From positions 620,001 through 684,000 of the forward strand of contig NZ_CP100461.1 of the NCBI RefSeq assembly GCF_024228675.1: a stretch of 64,000 nucleotides of DNA, read 5' to 3'. The stretch is from Salinigranum marinum (lineage in GTDB: Archaea > Halobacteriota > Halobacteria > Halobacteriales > Haloferacaceae). The translations under genes were made by a program, and so were the position numbers. The notes under the pieces were generated by a model that was not told the origin of the DNA, did not search any database, and saw only the letters and a list, made by a program, of their open reading frames with translations. This document shows, piece after piece, positions 43,560 through 51,990 of the stretch (position 1 is the stretch's first letter; each line of letters opens with the position of its first letter).

Positions 43560-44396
43560 ATGCTCCCGTCCACGCTTCGCCGCCCGGCGTACACCGGCGA
43601 GAACCGGTGTTGGCCCTGTACCGTCGTGAACGCCGCCGTGGTCCTCGTCGCGGCCGGACTCCTCGGCGTCGTCTCGATCCCGCTGGGCGCCGTGGCGCTC
43701 GTCTGTGGGTTCGCGCTGGTCGCGCTCCGCGGCTACGTGGTTCCGTACACCCCCGCGTTCGCGCCGCGGCTCGTCGCGAAACTCCCGGTCGACCTCGGCT
43801 TCGATCACCCGCCCCGGGCCGACGGCGGTCGGGAGTCGGAGTCACTCACGGGCGACCACGAGGTCGACGGCGACGCGCTCGTCCGTCGACTCGCGGAGGC
43901 GGGCGTCGTGACAGCCGACGAGTCGGGCGATCTGTTCCTCGCGGACGGGATCCGTCGGCGGTGGGGGGCCGGGATGGACCGCCTCCGCACCGTCTCGGCG
44001 GGGGAACTCGCGGCGGCGACCGCCTCGGCCGCCCCGTTCCCCGCCGACGGGCGGGTCGAAGGCGACGGCGACTGGGTCGTCGTGACGCGAACGGCTGAGA
44101 CGGGAGACGACGGGTCGCCCGACGGCGAGGCGGGCGACGAGGTGTGGCTCTCGCGGGCGCACGCCATCGCCGACACGGCCGTGGTGGCCGCCGTGGGCGA
44201 CCGCGTCGATGCACTGACGGCCGCACGGGCCGCGACGCCGCTGCGGCTCTTCCTGGAGACGTGTCCAGTGTGTGGCGGAACGGTCGAGGAGACGACAGTG
44301 AAAGCGTGCTGTGGCGGGACGGCTGGCGTCTACGACAACCCAGAGACGCCCGTGCTCGCCTGTGCCGACTGCGGCGAACCGCTGTACGAGTTCTGA
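43560..44396 (+). CDS. Haloarchaeal membrane-anchored protein with C-terminal zinc ribbon
   Basis: The protein has 278 residues. Two helices near the N-terminus (VNAAVVLVAAGLLGVV and AVALVCGFALVALRGYVV) are followed by a cytoplasmic part. The C-terminus has Cys pairs CPVCGG and CADCGEPLYEF, plus AKACCGG-like CCGG between them. I do not know the family function. A gacaggttcaaac box lies about 27 nt before the ATG. Confidence 0.75.
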   Translation: MLPSTLRRPAYTGENRCWPCTVVNAAVVLVAAGLLGVVSIPLGAVALVCGFALVALRGYVVPYTPAFAPRLVAKLPVDLGFDHPPRADGGRESESLTGDHEVDGDALVRRLAEAGVVTADESGDLFLADGIRRRWGAGMDRLRTVSAGELAAATASAAPFPADGRVEGDGDWVVVTRTAETGDDGSPDGEAGDEVWLSRAHAIADTAVVAAVGDRVDALTAARAATPLRLFLETCPVCGGTVEETTVKACCGGTAGVYDNPETPVLACADCGEPLYEF

Positions 44397-44590
44397 GGCC
44401 GGCCGGAGGGAGTCCTCTGAGATGGATAGTACGCCGACGCGTCGTGGTGAGCGATCGAAACCACGGCGCGGTGGTGCGTGGCATCGCACTTCCAGTGAGC
44501 CACGTACGCGGTCGCCGTGACCGACAGGATCGGCTCGGGGAGGTCGACCACGTCACCGCGACGCAACCGTCCGCCGTCCGTCGGCCCCGC

Positions 44591-45652
44591 TCAGTCCAGC
44601 GACGTCCGGTCCGGCACGCCGTCGCGGCCGAGGAGGATCTCCTGGGCCTCGACGGACTCAAGCGCGGCGACGAGGCCGCCGACGTCGACGGGGCCGTCGT
44701 CGGTCTCGACGACGAACGACGCCACCTCCTCGGTGTCCTCGAAGGTGTACGTCTCGACGCGACCCTCGATGATGATGGCCTCACCGGTCTCGACGTCGCG
44801 GCCGGAGACGGAGGCGTAAAACGGCCCCTCCAGTTCGCGGACGTCCTTGACGGCGCGGCGGATCGACGCGTACCGCCGGGGGAACGGCCGGCGCTTGCCG
44901 TCGGTGTCGAGCGTCTCGGCGGTGGTCCACAGCACGGTGCCGAAGAAGCCGCTCACGAGGAAGCCGAGCGCCGAGCGGTTGAAGATGACGCCGTAGCGGT
45001 CGCGGTCGTCCCTGAGCGCGTCCTGGGTGGCGTAGATGGAGTAGTCGCCGTCGGCGACCGCGAGGACCGGGGTGGTGATGCCGCGGCGGGCGCGGGCGAC
45101 GGTCGCGACGTCGAGGTAGTCGAACTCGTCGGGGTGGGGGGCGCGCGAGGCGGGCGTCACGAGCAGGTCGATGCTCACGCCCGCGTCGATCTGTCGGGCG
45201 AGGTCGTCGCGGAACCGCCGAAGCAGATCCGGCGTCAGCGAGAGCACGAGTTCGTACTCGGCGGTCTCGATGATCTCCTCGACGTACCGGAGGATGGTCG
45301 ACCGCGACTTGACCAGGGTCACCGCCTCCGTGTCGCGAGCGGGTGCGGTGTAGCGCGCCTCCAACTCCGAGACCAGCTCGGTCAGCGACGTCTGGATGCT
45401 CCCGAAGGCGTCGTCGGGGTCGACGGCGACGATCTTCATCGGCCGGGACTCCCGGAGTTCGACGAGCCCTCGGTCCGAGAGCGACCGGACGGTGTCGTAC
45501 ACCCGCGGCTGGGGGATGTCGGTCCGATCCGCGATCTCGCTCGCCGTCAGTTGGCCGTGTTCGAGCACCGCGAGGTACGCCTCGATCTCGTACTCCCCGA
45601 GGTTGAAGCGGTCGCCCACCCGCTCCAGTGTCGTCCGCAGATCGTCTACCAT
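44591..45652 (-). CDS. trmB: TrmB family sugar-sensing transcriptional regulator
   Basis: The protein has 353 residues. The winged HTH (about 16-80) is [20 protein letters not shown] then [21 protein letters not shown] coiled linker and a sugar-binding-type C-terminal domain follow ([56 protein letters not shown]). TrmB in Halobacterium is a global regulator of glycolysis, gluconeogenesis and cofactor genes. The start ATG 45650-45652 follows a ttttatcc box (minus strand) by about 25 nt and an AT-rich island behind it. Confidence 0.93.
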   Translation of the reverse strand: MVDDLRTTLERVGDRFNLGEYEIEAYLAVLEHGQLTASEIADRTDIPQPRVYDTVRSLSDRGLVELRESRPMKIVAVDPDDAFGSIQTSLTELVSELEARYTAPARDTEAVTLVKSRSTILRYVEEIIETAEYELVLSLTPDLLRRFRDDLARQIDAGVSIDLLVTPASRAPHPDEFDYLDVATVARARRGITTPVLAVADGDYSIYATQDALRDDRDRYGVIFNRSALGFLVSGFFGTVLWTTAETLDTDGKRRPFPRRYASIRRAVKDVRELEGPFYASVSGRDVETGEAIIIEGRVETYTFEDTEEVASFVVETDDGPVDVGGLVAALESVEAQEILLGRDGVPDRTSLD

Positions 45653-45672
45653 ACGCGGACGTTGGTCCTCTC

Positions 45673-45681
45673 GGATAAAAC
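45673..45681 (-). promoter_or_regulatory. TATA-like box of trmB
   Basis: On the minus strand gttttatcc, 21-29 nt before the ATG at 45652. A second AT-rich box, tatataataaat, lies directly behind (45683-45695). Confidence 0.55.
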
Positions 45682-45832
45682 ATTTATTATATATCGAGTA
45701 GCACAGTGTTACGAGAACCCGTTTTCGTATTTTGTGAGTTGACACGACGCCGTCGGTTCCGGCGTCTTCGGCGTGCCCGCCCTCAGGGCGGCAGGTGGAT
45801 CGAACGGTGCGACGCTAGCTGGGTTCCGCCGC

Positions 45833-46573
45833 TCACATGTACATCCGGTCCTCGGGCGTGTCGGTCTCCTGGGTCTCCATCCGCGCGGCGAGGTCGGCGT
45901 AGTACCGCCGGACCCGCTCGGCGAACCCGGCGAGCGGGGCCGGGTCGATCCCGAGACTGTAGACGGTTTCGACGGCCTCGACGAGCCGGATCGCCGCGTC
46001 GACGTCGGGCGCTTGCGCGTGAACCGGCGTGACGTACACGCAGACGCCGAGCGGGGAGCCAAGTCCCCGCGCCATCAGCGCCGCGTTGACCCCGTCGAGG
46101 AAGCCGCTCCCCATCGGCGGGATCTCGCCGCCCGCGAGGCGGCGTTCGTAGTAGTCCTCGGTCGCGATGTGGAACGTCCGATGGGCGTCGGGTCCGTGCG
46201 GGACGGGAACACCGGCGAGGACGGCGACCTCCTCGACGCCGCCGCCTTCGGTCCAGTCGAGGACGGCGTCGGCGAAGGCGCGCCCGACGGAGACGGGGAC
46301 GAACAGTTCGCCGACGAGGACGGTGACGTCGAGGTCCGCTCGCGAGTAGAGCCGGGTGGGGTGGCGGGGCCGTCCGTCGGTGAAGGGCGTGATCGCCGGG
46401 AGCCCCTCGACGGTCACGTGTCCGTGCTGTTCGAGGTCGAGGTGGTCGATGAGGAAGTCGACCGCCGTGAGACCGGCGAGACCGAACGTCGAAAAGCCCG
46501 CGAGGATCGTGCCGCTCGGCTCGGCGTCGTGTGAGACACTGAAGTCGGGCCTCGTCTGTGCCGGATCGATCAT
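45833..46573 (-). CDS. Proteasome assembly chaperone family protein (PAC2)
   Basis: The protein has 246 residues in the PAC2 fold. The opening is DFSVSHDAEPSGTILAGFST then GLAGLTAVDFLIDHLDLE, and later VLVGELFVPVSVG and GLGSPLGVCVYVTP, as in archaeal PAC2 (PbaB-type) proteins. They are thought to help proteasome assembly or scaffold protein complexes. The ATG at 46571-46573 is chosen over a long upstream extension because acaactaagcg lies about 28 nt upstream. Confidence 0.88.
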   Translation of the reverse strand: MIDPAQTRPDFSVSHDAEPSGTILAGFSTFGLAGLTAVDFLIDHLDLEQHGHVTVEGLPAITPFTDGRPRHPTRLYSRADLDVTVLVGELFVPVSVGRAFADAVLDWTEGGGVEEVAVLAGVPVPHGPDAHRTFHIATEDYYERRLAGGEIPPMGSGFLDGVNAALMARGLGSPLGVCVYVTPVHAQAPDVDAAIRLVEAVETVYSLGIDPAPLAGFAERVRRYYADLAARMETQETDTPEDRMYM

Positions 46574-46739
46574 GTACACGAGGTACGACCACGTCTCGCT
46601 TAGTTGTTCGTCCCTGGCCGGAGCGGTGCCCCGCGTCGTGTCGGATCCCAGAGCGAAGACCGGGCCGTCTGCCGCGGCACACGAAGCGAGCGAACGACGG
46701 GAGGACAACCCTTTTTTCGGGACACCTCGACCCTCGCGC

Positions 46740-47759
46740 ATGGACACCGTCGCCGTGGCCCTGCAGACCGCGATCGACGAGAGCCAGACGCTCGCTGATC
46801 TGTTGCCGGCGTGGGCCAAGTTCCCCGGCTGGCGGCTCGTCGTGGTCGTGGTCGTCCTCGTGGTCGGGGCGTACGCCTCGAAGTACGTCGTCCGTCTCGC
46901 CGGCCGACCGATCGCGCGACGGTTCAGACGCCAGAGCGTCGCACAGACGATGCTCAAACTGGTCCGCGTGCTCACGATCCTCCTGGCGGGCGCGTTCGGG
47001 CTCAACGTCGTCGGCATCGAACTGGGCAACATCGTCCTCTCGGTGACGGTGTTCTCGGCGGTGATCGGGATCGTCCTCGCGCCGATCATCGGGAGCGTCA
47101 TCAACGGGCTGTTCATCCTGGCCGATCAGCCGTACGAGATCGGCGACATGATCGAACTCGACGACGGAACCCGAGGGTTCGTCGACGACATCACGCTCCG
47201 GTACACCAAGATGTTCACCCTCGACAATACGTTCCTCGTCATCCCGAACGCCACGATCCGCGAGCGCGACGTGACCAACTACTCCGCCGAGGACGAGCGG
47301 ACCCGCCTCTCACTCCCCGTGTTGGTGACGTACGAGTCGGACATCGACAAGGCGCGGGGCCTGCTCGAACGGGCCGGCCGGCAGTGCAACCTAGTCATCG
47401 AGGGGGGTCCGGACATCCGGATCGGCAGCGCGCGCTACCCCGCGCGACCGACGGCGTACATCGACCAGTACGCCGACAACGGCATCACCCTCACGCTCCG
47501 ATACTGGGCGAAGAAGCCGTACAAGCTCGGGACCGTCCGCTCGCGTGTGCTGACGAACCTCGGGGCGCTGCTCGAATCCGACGGCGACGAGGTCGAGATG
47601 GCCTACCCCCACCAGCACCACGTGTTCGACGACACCAGCGGGATCGCACAGGTCGCCCTCAGGAACGGCGACCGACGCGACGACGAGGACGACCTCGCGG
47701 CGGATCGCGCCTCCGGACGGGAGACACGGGCCAGTTCACCGACGGAGCAGGAGGACTGA
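46740..47759 (+). CDS. Mechanosensitive ion channel, MscS family
   Basis: This membrane channel opens under turgor to release solutes. It has 339 residues. Three helices are seen: VVVVVVLVVGAYASKYVV, VLTILLAGAFGLNVVG and the pore-lining TM3 region (VTVFSAVIGIVLAPIIGSVI). The beta domain follows (GDMIELDDGTRGFVDDITLR) and then an alpha/beta region. The C-terminal 30 residues are acidic and disordered. A cccttttttcgg box about 27 nt upstream supports the ATG. Confidence 0.92.
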   Translation: MDTVAVALQTAIDESQTLADLLPAWAKFPGWRLVVVVVVLVVGAYASKYVVRLAGRPIARRFRRQSVAQTMLKLVRVLTILLAGAFGLNVVGIELGNIVLSVTVFSAVIGIVLAPIIGSVINGLFILADQPYEIGDMIELDDGTRGFVDDITLRYTKMFTLDNTFLVIPNATIRERDVTNYSAEDERTRLSLPVLVTYESDIDKARGLLERAGRQCNLVIEGGPDIRIGSARYPARPTAYIDQYADNGITLTLRYWAKKPYKLGTVRSRVLTNLGALLESDGDEVEMAYPHQHHVFDDTSGIAQVALRNGDRRDDEDDLAADRASGRETRASSPTEQED

Positions 47760-47817
47760 CTGGTCGGCGCGGCGGTCCCCACGCGATTCGCGGTGGCGGA
47801 TCGGCGGCGCCGGCGAC

Positions 47818-48060
47818 TCAGCGATCGACCGGTCCCGTGAGCTCCAGCGGGCGGATCCAGCCGTACCAGACGAGGAAGATCATCCCCGCGTATCCGAGGA
47901 CGAACACGACGGCGCCGACGCCGTCGTAGCCGGCCTCGCCGAGGAACCGCCGGGCCAGCCCCGGGAGGACGATCCCGGTCACGATGATCACGGCGAGGAG
48001 CAACTTGTCGCGGGTGAAGAAGCCGCCGTCCTCGTCCGTGCTGTCGACGCTGTCTGCCAT
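47818..48060 (-). CDS. Small two-helix membrane protein, 80 residues
   Basis: The N-terminus is a short acidic stretch (SVDSTDEDGGFFTR), followed by KLLLAVIIVTGIVLPGLARR and VGAVVFVLGYAGMIFLVWYG, two clear membrane helices. The end is charged. Function is unknown; it does not belong to a family I can name. A gattcaggtt box lies about 28 nt upstream of the ATG at 48060. Confidence 0.75.
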   Translation of the reverse strand: MADSVDSTDEDGGFFTRDKLLLAVIIVTGIVLPGLARRFLGEAGYDGVGAVVFVLGYAGMIFLVWYGWIRPLELTGPVDR

Positions 48061-48143
48061 ATCTGCAATCGGAACCGGACGAACCTGAATCCCTCGGTTC
48101 GAGGCACGCGACGGTTTTTGTGCGTGGCGCTCGTCCGAGAACC

Positions 48144-49448
48144 ATGCCCCTGGAGTACCGTACCGTCCCCGACGACGACGCCCACCGGACGGCCTACCGC
48201 CGCCTCCTCCAGTACGCGTTCGCGCCCCAGCGGGGGCCCAGCCACGACGACGACCCGCCCGAGCGACCCGACGAGTTCGAGCCGAGGGGGCTGTACGTCC
48301 GGTCCGACGACGCCGTCGCAGAAACGTCCGACGCGACGAACGGTCATCCGCCGGTCGCCGACGCCGACCCCTCGGCCCTCGTCGTCTGCGGGGCGCTCCT
48401 GGCGTTCCGGATGCGGATCCGCGGGGAGTGGCGGCCAGTCGGTGGCATCTCCGCGGTCGCGTCGCCGCCGGAGCATCGCCGCCGCGGCCACGTCGGGACG
48501 CTCCTCGCCGGGATGCACACCGAACTCCGCGGGCGCGACGTCGCGTTCGCCGCTCTCTGGCCCTTCTCGAACCCCTTCTACCGACGGTTCGGCTACGGCC
48601 GGACGAACGACGACGTCGCCCACGAGTTCCCGCCCGAGGCGCTCGACGCACCGGCGGCGACGCCCTCGGAGGAGGGAACGACCCGTCGGCTCTCCGTCAA
48701 CGACGTCGACGGGCTGTCGACGCTCCACGAGGCCGCCGCGTCCGAACCCCTCGCCCTTCGCCGGTCCGCCGACTGGTGGCGACTCCGGATCTTCCGGTCG
48801 TGGACCGACGAGCGCTACGTCTACGGGTGGGAAGACGACGCGGAGACGCTCCGGTCGTATCTCGCCTATCGCATCGAAGACGGCGACGCCGGCGACGAGG
48901 GCCGCCGTCTCGTCGTCGACTACTGGGGGGCCACCGACGACGAAGCCCTCCGGCACCTGCTCGCGTTCCTCCGCAACCACGACTCGCAGGTCACCACGGT
49001 TCGACTCGCCGCCGGGGACGCGAGCCTCCTCGACCGGCTGTCGGACCCCGACGGCGCCGACACGACGGTCCGGCCGGGGCCGATGGTCCGCGTGGTCGAC
49101 GTCGAAGCAGCGCTGTCTGGACTCCCGACGCCGGCCGCGGACGAACGTGTCGTGATTCATGTCCGCGAGCCACGCCACGACTGGAACAACGGGGCGTTCG
49201 TCGTCGACGCCGACGGCGGCCAAACGACCTGTCGCCGGATCGAAGAGGGCGGGGCTGCGGCGGGCGGGTCGGTCGACGGTGGGGTCACGGTTGGGATCGG
49301 GGCGCTCTCGCGGCTCGTGGTTGGTTCGCGGTCCGCATCGTCGCTGGCGACGCTCGGTGCCGTCGACGGCGACGCCGACGCGGCGGCGCGGCTCGATGCG
49401 CTCTTCCCGCGCGAGACGCCGGAGCCGTACCTCAGGGAGCGGTTCTGA
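48144..49448 (+). CDS. Eis-like GNAT N-acetyltransferase
   Basis: The protein has 434 residues. The acetyl-CoA-binding signature is GGISAVASPPEHRRRGHVGT followed by LWPFSNPFYRRFGYGRTND, as in the Eis group (two GNAT domains and a sterol-carrier-like C-terminus). Eis enzymes acetylate amine groups of varied substrates. In haloarchaea the role is unknown. A 25-residue, acidic insert lies at residues 31-60. The ATG at 48144 follows cggtttttg by 27 nt; an in-frame upstream ATG (48120) is rejected. Confidence 0.88.
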   Translation: MPLEYRTVPDDDAHRTAYRRLLQYAFAPQRGPSHDDDPPERPDEFEPRGLYVRSDDAVAETSDATNGHPPVADADPSALVVCGALLAFRMRIRGEWRPVGGISAVASPPEHRRRGHVGTLLAGMHTELRGRDVAFAALWPFSNPFYRRFGYGRTNDDVAHEFPPEALDAPAATPSEEGTTRRLSVNDVDGLSTLHEAAASEPLALRRSADWWRLRIFRSWTDERYVYGWEDDAETLRSYLAYRIEDGDAGDEGRRLVVDYWGATDDEALRHLLAFLRNHDSQVTTVRLAAGDASLLDRLSDPDGADTTVRPGPMVRVVDVEAALSGLPTPAADERVVIHVREPRHDWNNGAFVVDADGGQTTCRRIEEGGAAAGGSVDGGVTVGIGALSRLVVGSRSASSLATLGAVDGDADAAARLDALFPRETPEPYLRERF

Positions 49449-49504
49449 GACCCACGCACAGTGGGGGGCAGCAGTCGGACCACATAGACGAGACGGCAGA
49501 CCGG

Positions 49505-49975
49505 TCACTCGCAGTATCCGGGCGAGTCGGGGACGTCCTGCTCGACGGCGACGAGATGTGTCCGCTCGGGCGTGACGAAGTACCGCGTCTCGGTGGCGGC
49601 ACCGTCGGCCGAGAGCCCGCAGTCGTAGCTCGTGCTGTAGCCGACGGTCACCCGGACGACGACGCCGGAGGCGTTCCGCGTCTGGACCTCGTACTCGGCC
49701 GGTCGGAGGATGCCGAAGCTGAGGTCGGTGAGGTTCGACCAGGAGGCCGTGGCGTTCCTGACGCGAGCTTTCTCGGCGGCGATAGCCCGCTCGCCCGCCG
49801 CCTCGTCCGACACGCCGGGGGTTCCGGCCACGGACGCGGCGTCCGTCGCCCGGTCTGTCGGCGAGCCGTCCACGGACGACTCGGCGCTCGGGATCGAAGT
49901 CGGTTGCTCGGTCACGGAGCCGGTACAGCCGGCGAGCGTGAGGACGACGACGGCAAGAAGCACGCCGTATCGCAT
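49505..49975 (-). CDS. Small secreted lipoprotein, hypothetical
   Basis: The protein has 156 residues with a signal peptide and lipobox (LTLAGC, Cys17). A Ser/Thr/Asp-rich linker follows, then a beta-rich domain (EYEVQTRNASGVVVRVTVGY) and a Cys pair (YDCGLSADG and GYCE at the end), perhaps a disulfide. I do not know the family. The start is supported by gttctttctc about 30 nt upstream. Confidence 0.75.
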   Translation of the reverse strand: MRYGVLLAVVVLTLAGCTGSVTEQPTSIPSAESSVDGSPTDRATDAASVAGTPGVSDEAAGERAIAAEKARVRNATASWSNLTDLSFGILRPAEYEVQTRNASGVVVRVTVGYSTSYDCGLSADGAATETRYFVTPERTHLVAVEQDVPDSPGYCE

Positions 49976-50104
49976 ACCCGGCTGGCCGGCGGCTCGTGAG
50001 AAAGAACTTCGGGTAGCTCCGACGCCGCTTTGAGCCACTCCGACAGCCGCCACCCTGCCGACGAACGGGGCGGTTTTTTCCCATCCCCTCCCCTCGAAGG
50101 GACC

Positions 50105-51127
50105 GTGCCGAGCGCTTCGACCCTCCTCTTGCTCACCTTCTTCGCGGTCGCGGGGGGAGTGCTCGCCTGGAAGGGCGGCGACTACCTCGTCCGGTCGTCC
50201 GAGCGACTCGGCGGCCACTACGGGCTCCCGCCGGTCGTCCAGGGAGCGGTCATCGCGGCGGTCGGATCGTCGTTTCCGGAGCTGTCGAGCACGGTCATCG
50301 CCACCGTCCAGTACGGTGCGTTCGAACTCGGCGTCGGTGCCGTGATCGGCTCGGCGGTGTACAACATCCTCGTCATCCCGGCGGTGTCGGCGCTCGCCAG
50401 CGAGGGACGGCTGGCGTCGAACCGCGATCTCGTCTACAAGGAGGCGCAGTTCTACCTGCTCGCGCTCGCCGTGGTGCTCCTCGCGTTTACGCTTTCGGTG
50501 CTGTACAATCCCCTCCCCGAGACCGCCGCCCTCGACGGAACGATGACGTGGCTGCTCGCGTTCGTCCCGCTGTCGCTCTATGGGTTGTACGTCTTCATCC
50601 AGTACCACGACAGCGTCGACCACCGCCGGACGGCGACCCGACAGCAGGTCGCCGTGGGCAAGCAGTGGGCCATCCTCGCGGGGTCGCTCGTGGTCATCCT
50701 GGTCGGCGCGGAACTGCTCGTCCGCGCCGCCGTCGGCTTCGGCGAGGTCTTCGGCACCTCGACGTTCCTCTGGGGGTTGACCGTCGTCGCGGCGGGGACG
50801 AGCATCCCGGACACGTTCGTCTCGGTCGCGGCCGCCCGGGTCGGCAACTCCTCCGTGAGCCTCGCGAACGTCTTCGGCTCGAACATCTTCGCGCTCTTGG
50901 TCGCGCTCCCCGCCGGGGTGCTCGCCGCCGGGGCGGTGACCGTCGACCTCGGAACCGTCGTCCCGATGATGACGTTTCTCACCTTCGGCTCCATCGCCTT
51001 CTTCGCCATCCTCCGGACGGAGATGATGCTCACGACGCGCGAGTCGTACGTCCTCCTCGGCCTGTACGGCGTGTTCATCGCGTGGCTCGTCGCCGAGAGC
51101 CTCGGGGTCACGGCGTTCCTTCGGTGA
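50105..51127 (+). CDS. Calcium/sodium exchanger family membrane protein
   Basis: This cation antiporter has 340 residues with about ten helices in two inverted repeats. The alpha-1 repeat is VIAAVGSSFPELSSTVIATV followed by VIGSAVYNILVIP. The alpha-2 repeat is AAGTSIPDTFVSVAAARVGN followed by VFGSNIFALLV. These Glu/Asp-containing motifs bind the cation. Likely it exchanges Ca for Na or H. The GTG at 50105-50107 is used; a cggttttttccc box lies about 27 nt upstream. Confidence 0.92.
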   Translation: MPSASTLLLLTFFAVAGGVLAWKGGDYLVRSSERLGGHYGLPPVVQGAVIAAVGSSFPELSSTVIATVQYGAFELGVGAVIGSAVYNILVIPAVSALASEGRLASNRDLVYKEAQFYLLALAVVLLAFTLSVLYNPLPETAALDGTMTWLLAFVPLSLYGLYVFIQYHDSVDHRRTATRQQVAVGKQWAILAGSLVVILVGAELLVRAAVGFGEVFGTSTFLWGLTVVAAGTSIPDTFVSVAAARVGNSSVSLANVFGSNIFALLVALPAGVLAAGAVTVDLGTVVPMMTFLTFGSIAFFAILRTEMMLTTRESYVLLGLYGVFIAWLVAESLGVTAFLR

Positions 51128-51219
51128 GGCCGGCCGCCGCCCGCACGCGGCTGGATAACGGCGGTAGGCTTCCACCCGCTCGCCGGTCCACGGACGGGCG
51201 ACCCCCGAGACAGTAGTAC

Positions 51220-51531
51220 TCAGTCGGCGACGACGAAGCCGAGATCGTCGAGCGCCTGGCGGAGCCGCCCGTCGTGTCGGCCCTGGAGTTCGATTCGCCC
51301 GTCCGCGACGCTCCCACCGACGGCGAGTCGGCGCTTCAGCTCGGAGGCGACGGGTTTGAGCGCCGTCACGTCGAGGTCGAAGCCGTCGACGACCGTCACC
51401 GGCTTGCCGTACCGCCGCGTGTCGTGTCGGACGACGAGACGCTGCTGGGCGCGACCCAGGTCCGCGTCGATCCCCAACTCCTCCGGGAGACCCGAGACGG
51501 ATCCGAGGCGCTTGTGGTCCTTCTCTTCCAC
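51220..51531 (-). CDS. SUI1/eIF1-type translation initiation factor
   Basis: The protein has 103 residues of the eIF1/YciH fold. It starts EEKDHKRLGSVSGLPEELG and holds LVVRHDTRRYGKPVTVVDGF (the conserved RYGK basic loop) and SELKRRLAVGGSVADGRIEL with GRHDGRLRQALDDLGF. In archaea it guards start-codon selection. The GTG at 51529-51531 is chosen because a gtatatctt box lies about 27 nt upstream. Confidence 0.93.
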   Translation of the reverse strand: MEEKDHKRLGSVSGLPEELGIDADLGRAQQRLVVRHDTRRYGKPVTVVDGFDLDVTALKPVASELKRRLAVGGSVADGRIELQGRHDGRLRQALDDLGFVVAD

Positions 51532-51784
51532 GGCGGGTCTACGACGCCAGCGAAGATATACGCGCGCGTCGGCGCTCCGTCACGCTGCGCGGTGAGTCGT
51601 GTCCGCCTGGGGCGACGAATTCCGGCGCAGGCGGGGACGGGCGGGCCGCTCGAGCGCCTGCCCGGCACGGATCTCGACCGACGAATCGTTCGGTATCGAC
51701 CGACGACCCGCTCGGTGTCGTCGTCGCGGACGGCCGATGCGGCCGGCTGTCGAACCGAGTGGTCGAGAGCAGAATGAGGGTGAC
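51532..51784. other. Non-coding stretch of about 250 bp
   Basis: It holds the promoter of the SUI1-type gene at the left end. I see no gene, repeat or RNA in the rest. Confidence 0.5.
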
Positions 51785-51913
51785 TTACTCGCCTGGGCTG
51801 TTACCGCGCTGGTACTTGTGGACCATCCGCCACATCGTCTGGTCGAGCTCTTCTCCACCGGACGCGTCGACGAGCTGTCTGTAGAGACTGTCTGAGACGG
51901 TGATTTCGGGCAT
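51785..51913 (-). CDS. 42-residue conserved small protein
   Basis: The minus-strand frame from ATG 51911-51913 to TAA 51785-51787 reads MPEITVSDSLYRQLVDASGG then DQTMWRMVHKYQRGNSPGE. The opening is like the ribbon-helix-helix/antitoxin-type N-terminus (PEITVSDSLY). I recall similar short haloarchaeal proteins of about 45 residues with a WxMVxxYRRGN ending. An agtattataac box lies about 35 nt upstream. It may bind DNA, but this is a guess. It is easy to miss because of its length. Confidence 0.65.
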   Translation of the reverse strand: MPEITVSDSLYRQLVDASGGEELDQTMWRMVHKYQRGNSPGE

Positions 51914-51990
51914 CACCAGCACGTATGCCCGCATGTGTTATAATACTACTGTTATACGGAATTGAGTTAATCGAGGGTGGGGCCGGGTGC

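Noticed and set aside
44398-44566. Minus-strand open frame of about 55 codons with fair codon use (MRRGDVVDLPEPILSVTATA)
   Set aside because: It runs on into the antisense of the neighbouring gene, has no promoter box at the right distance and no recognisable homology; possible relic only.
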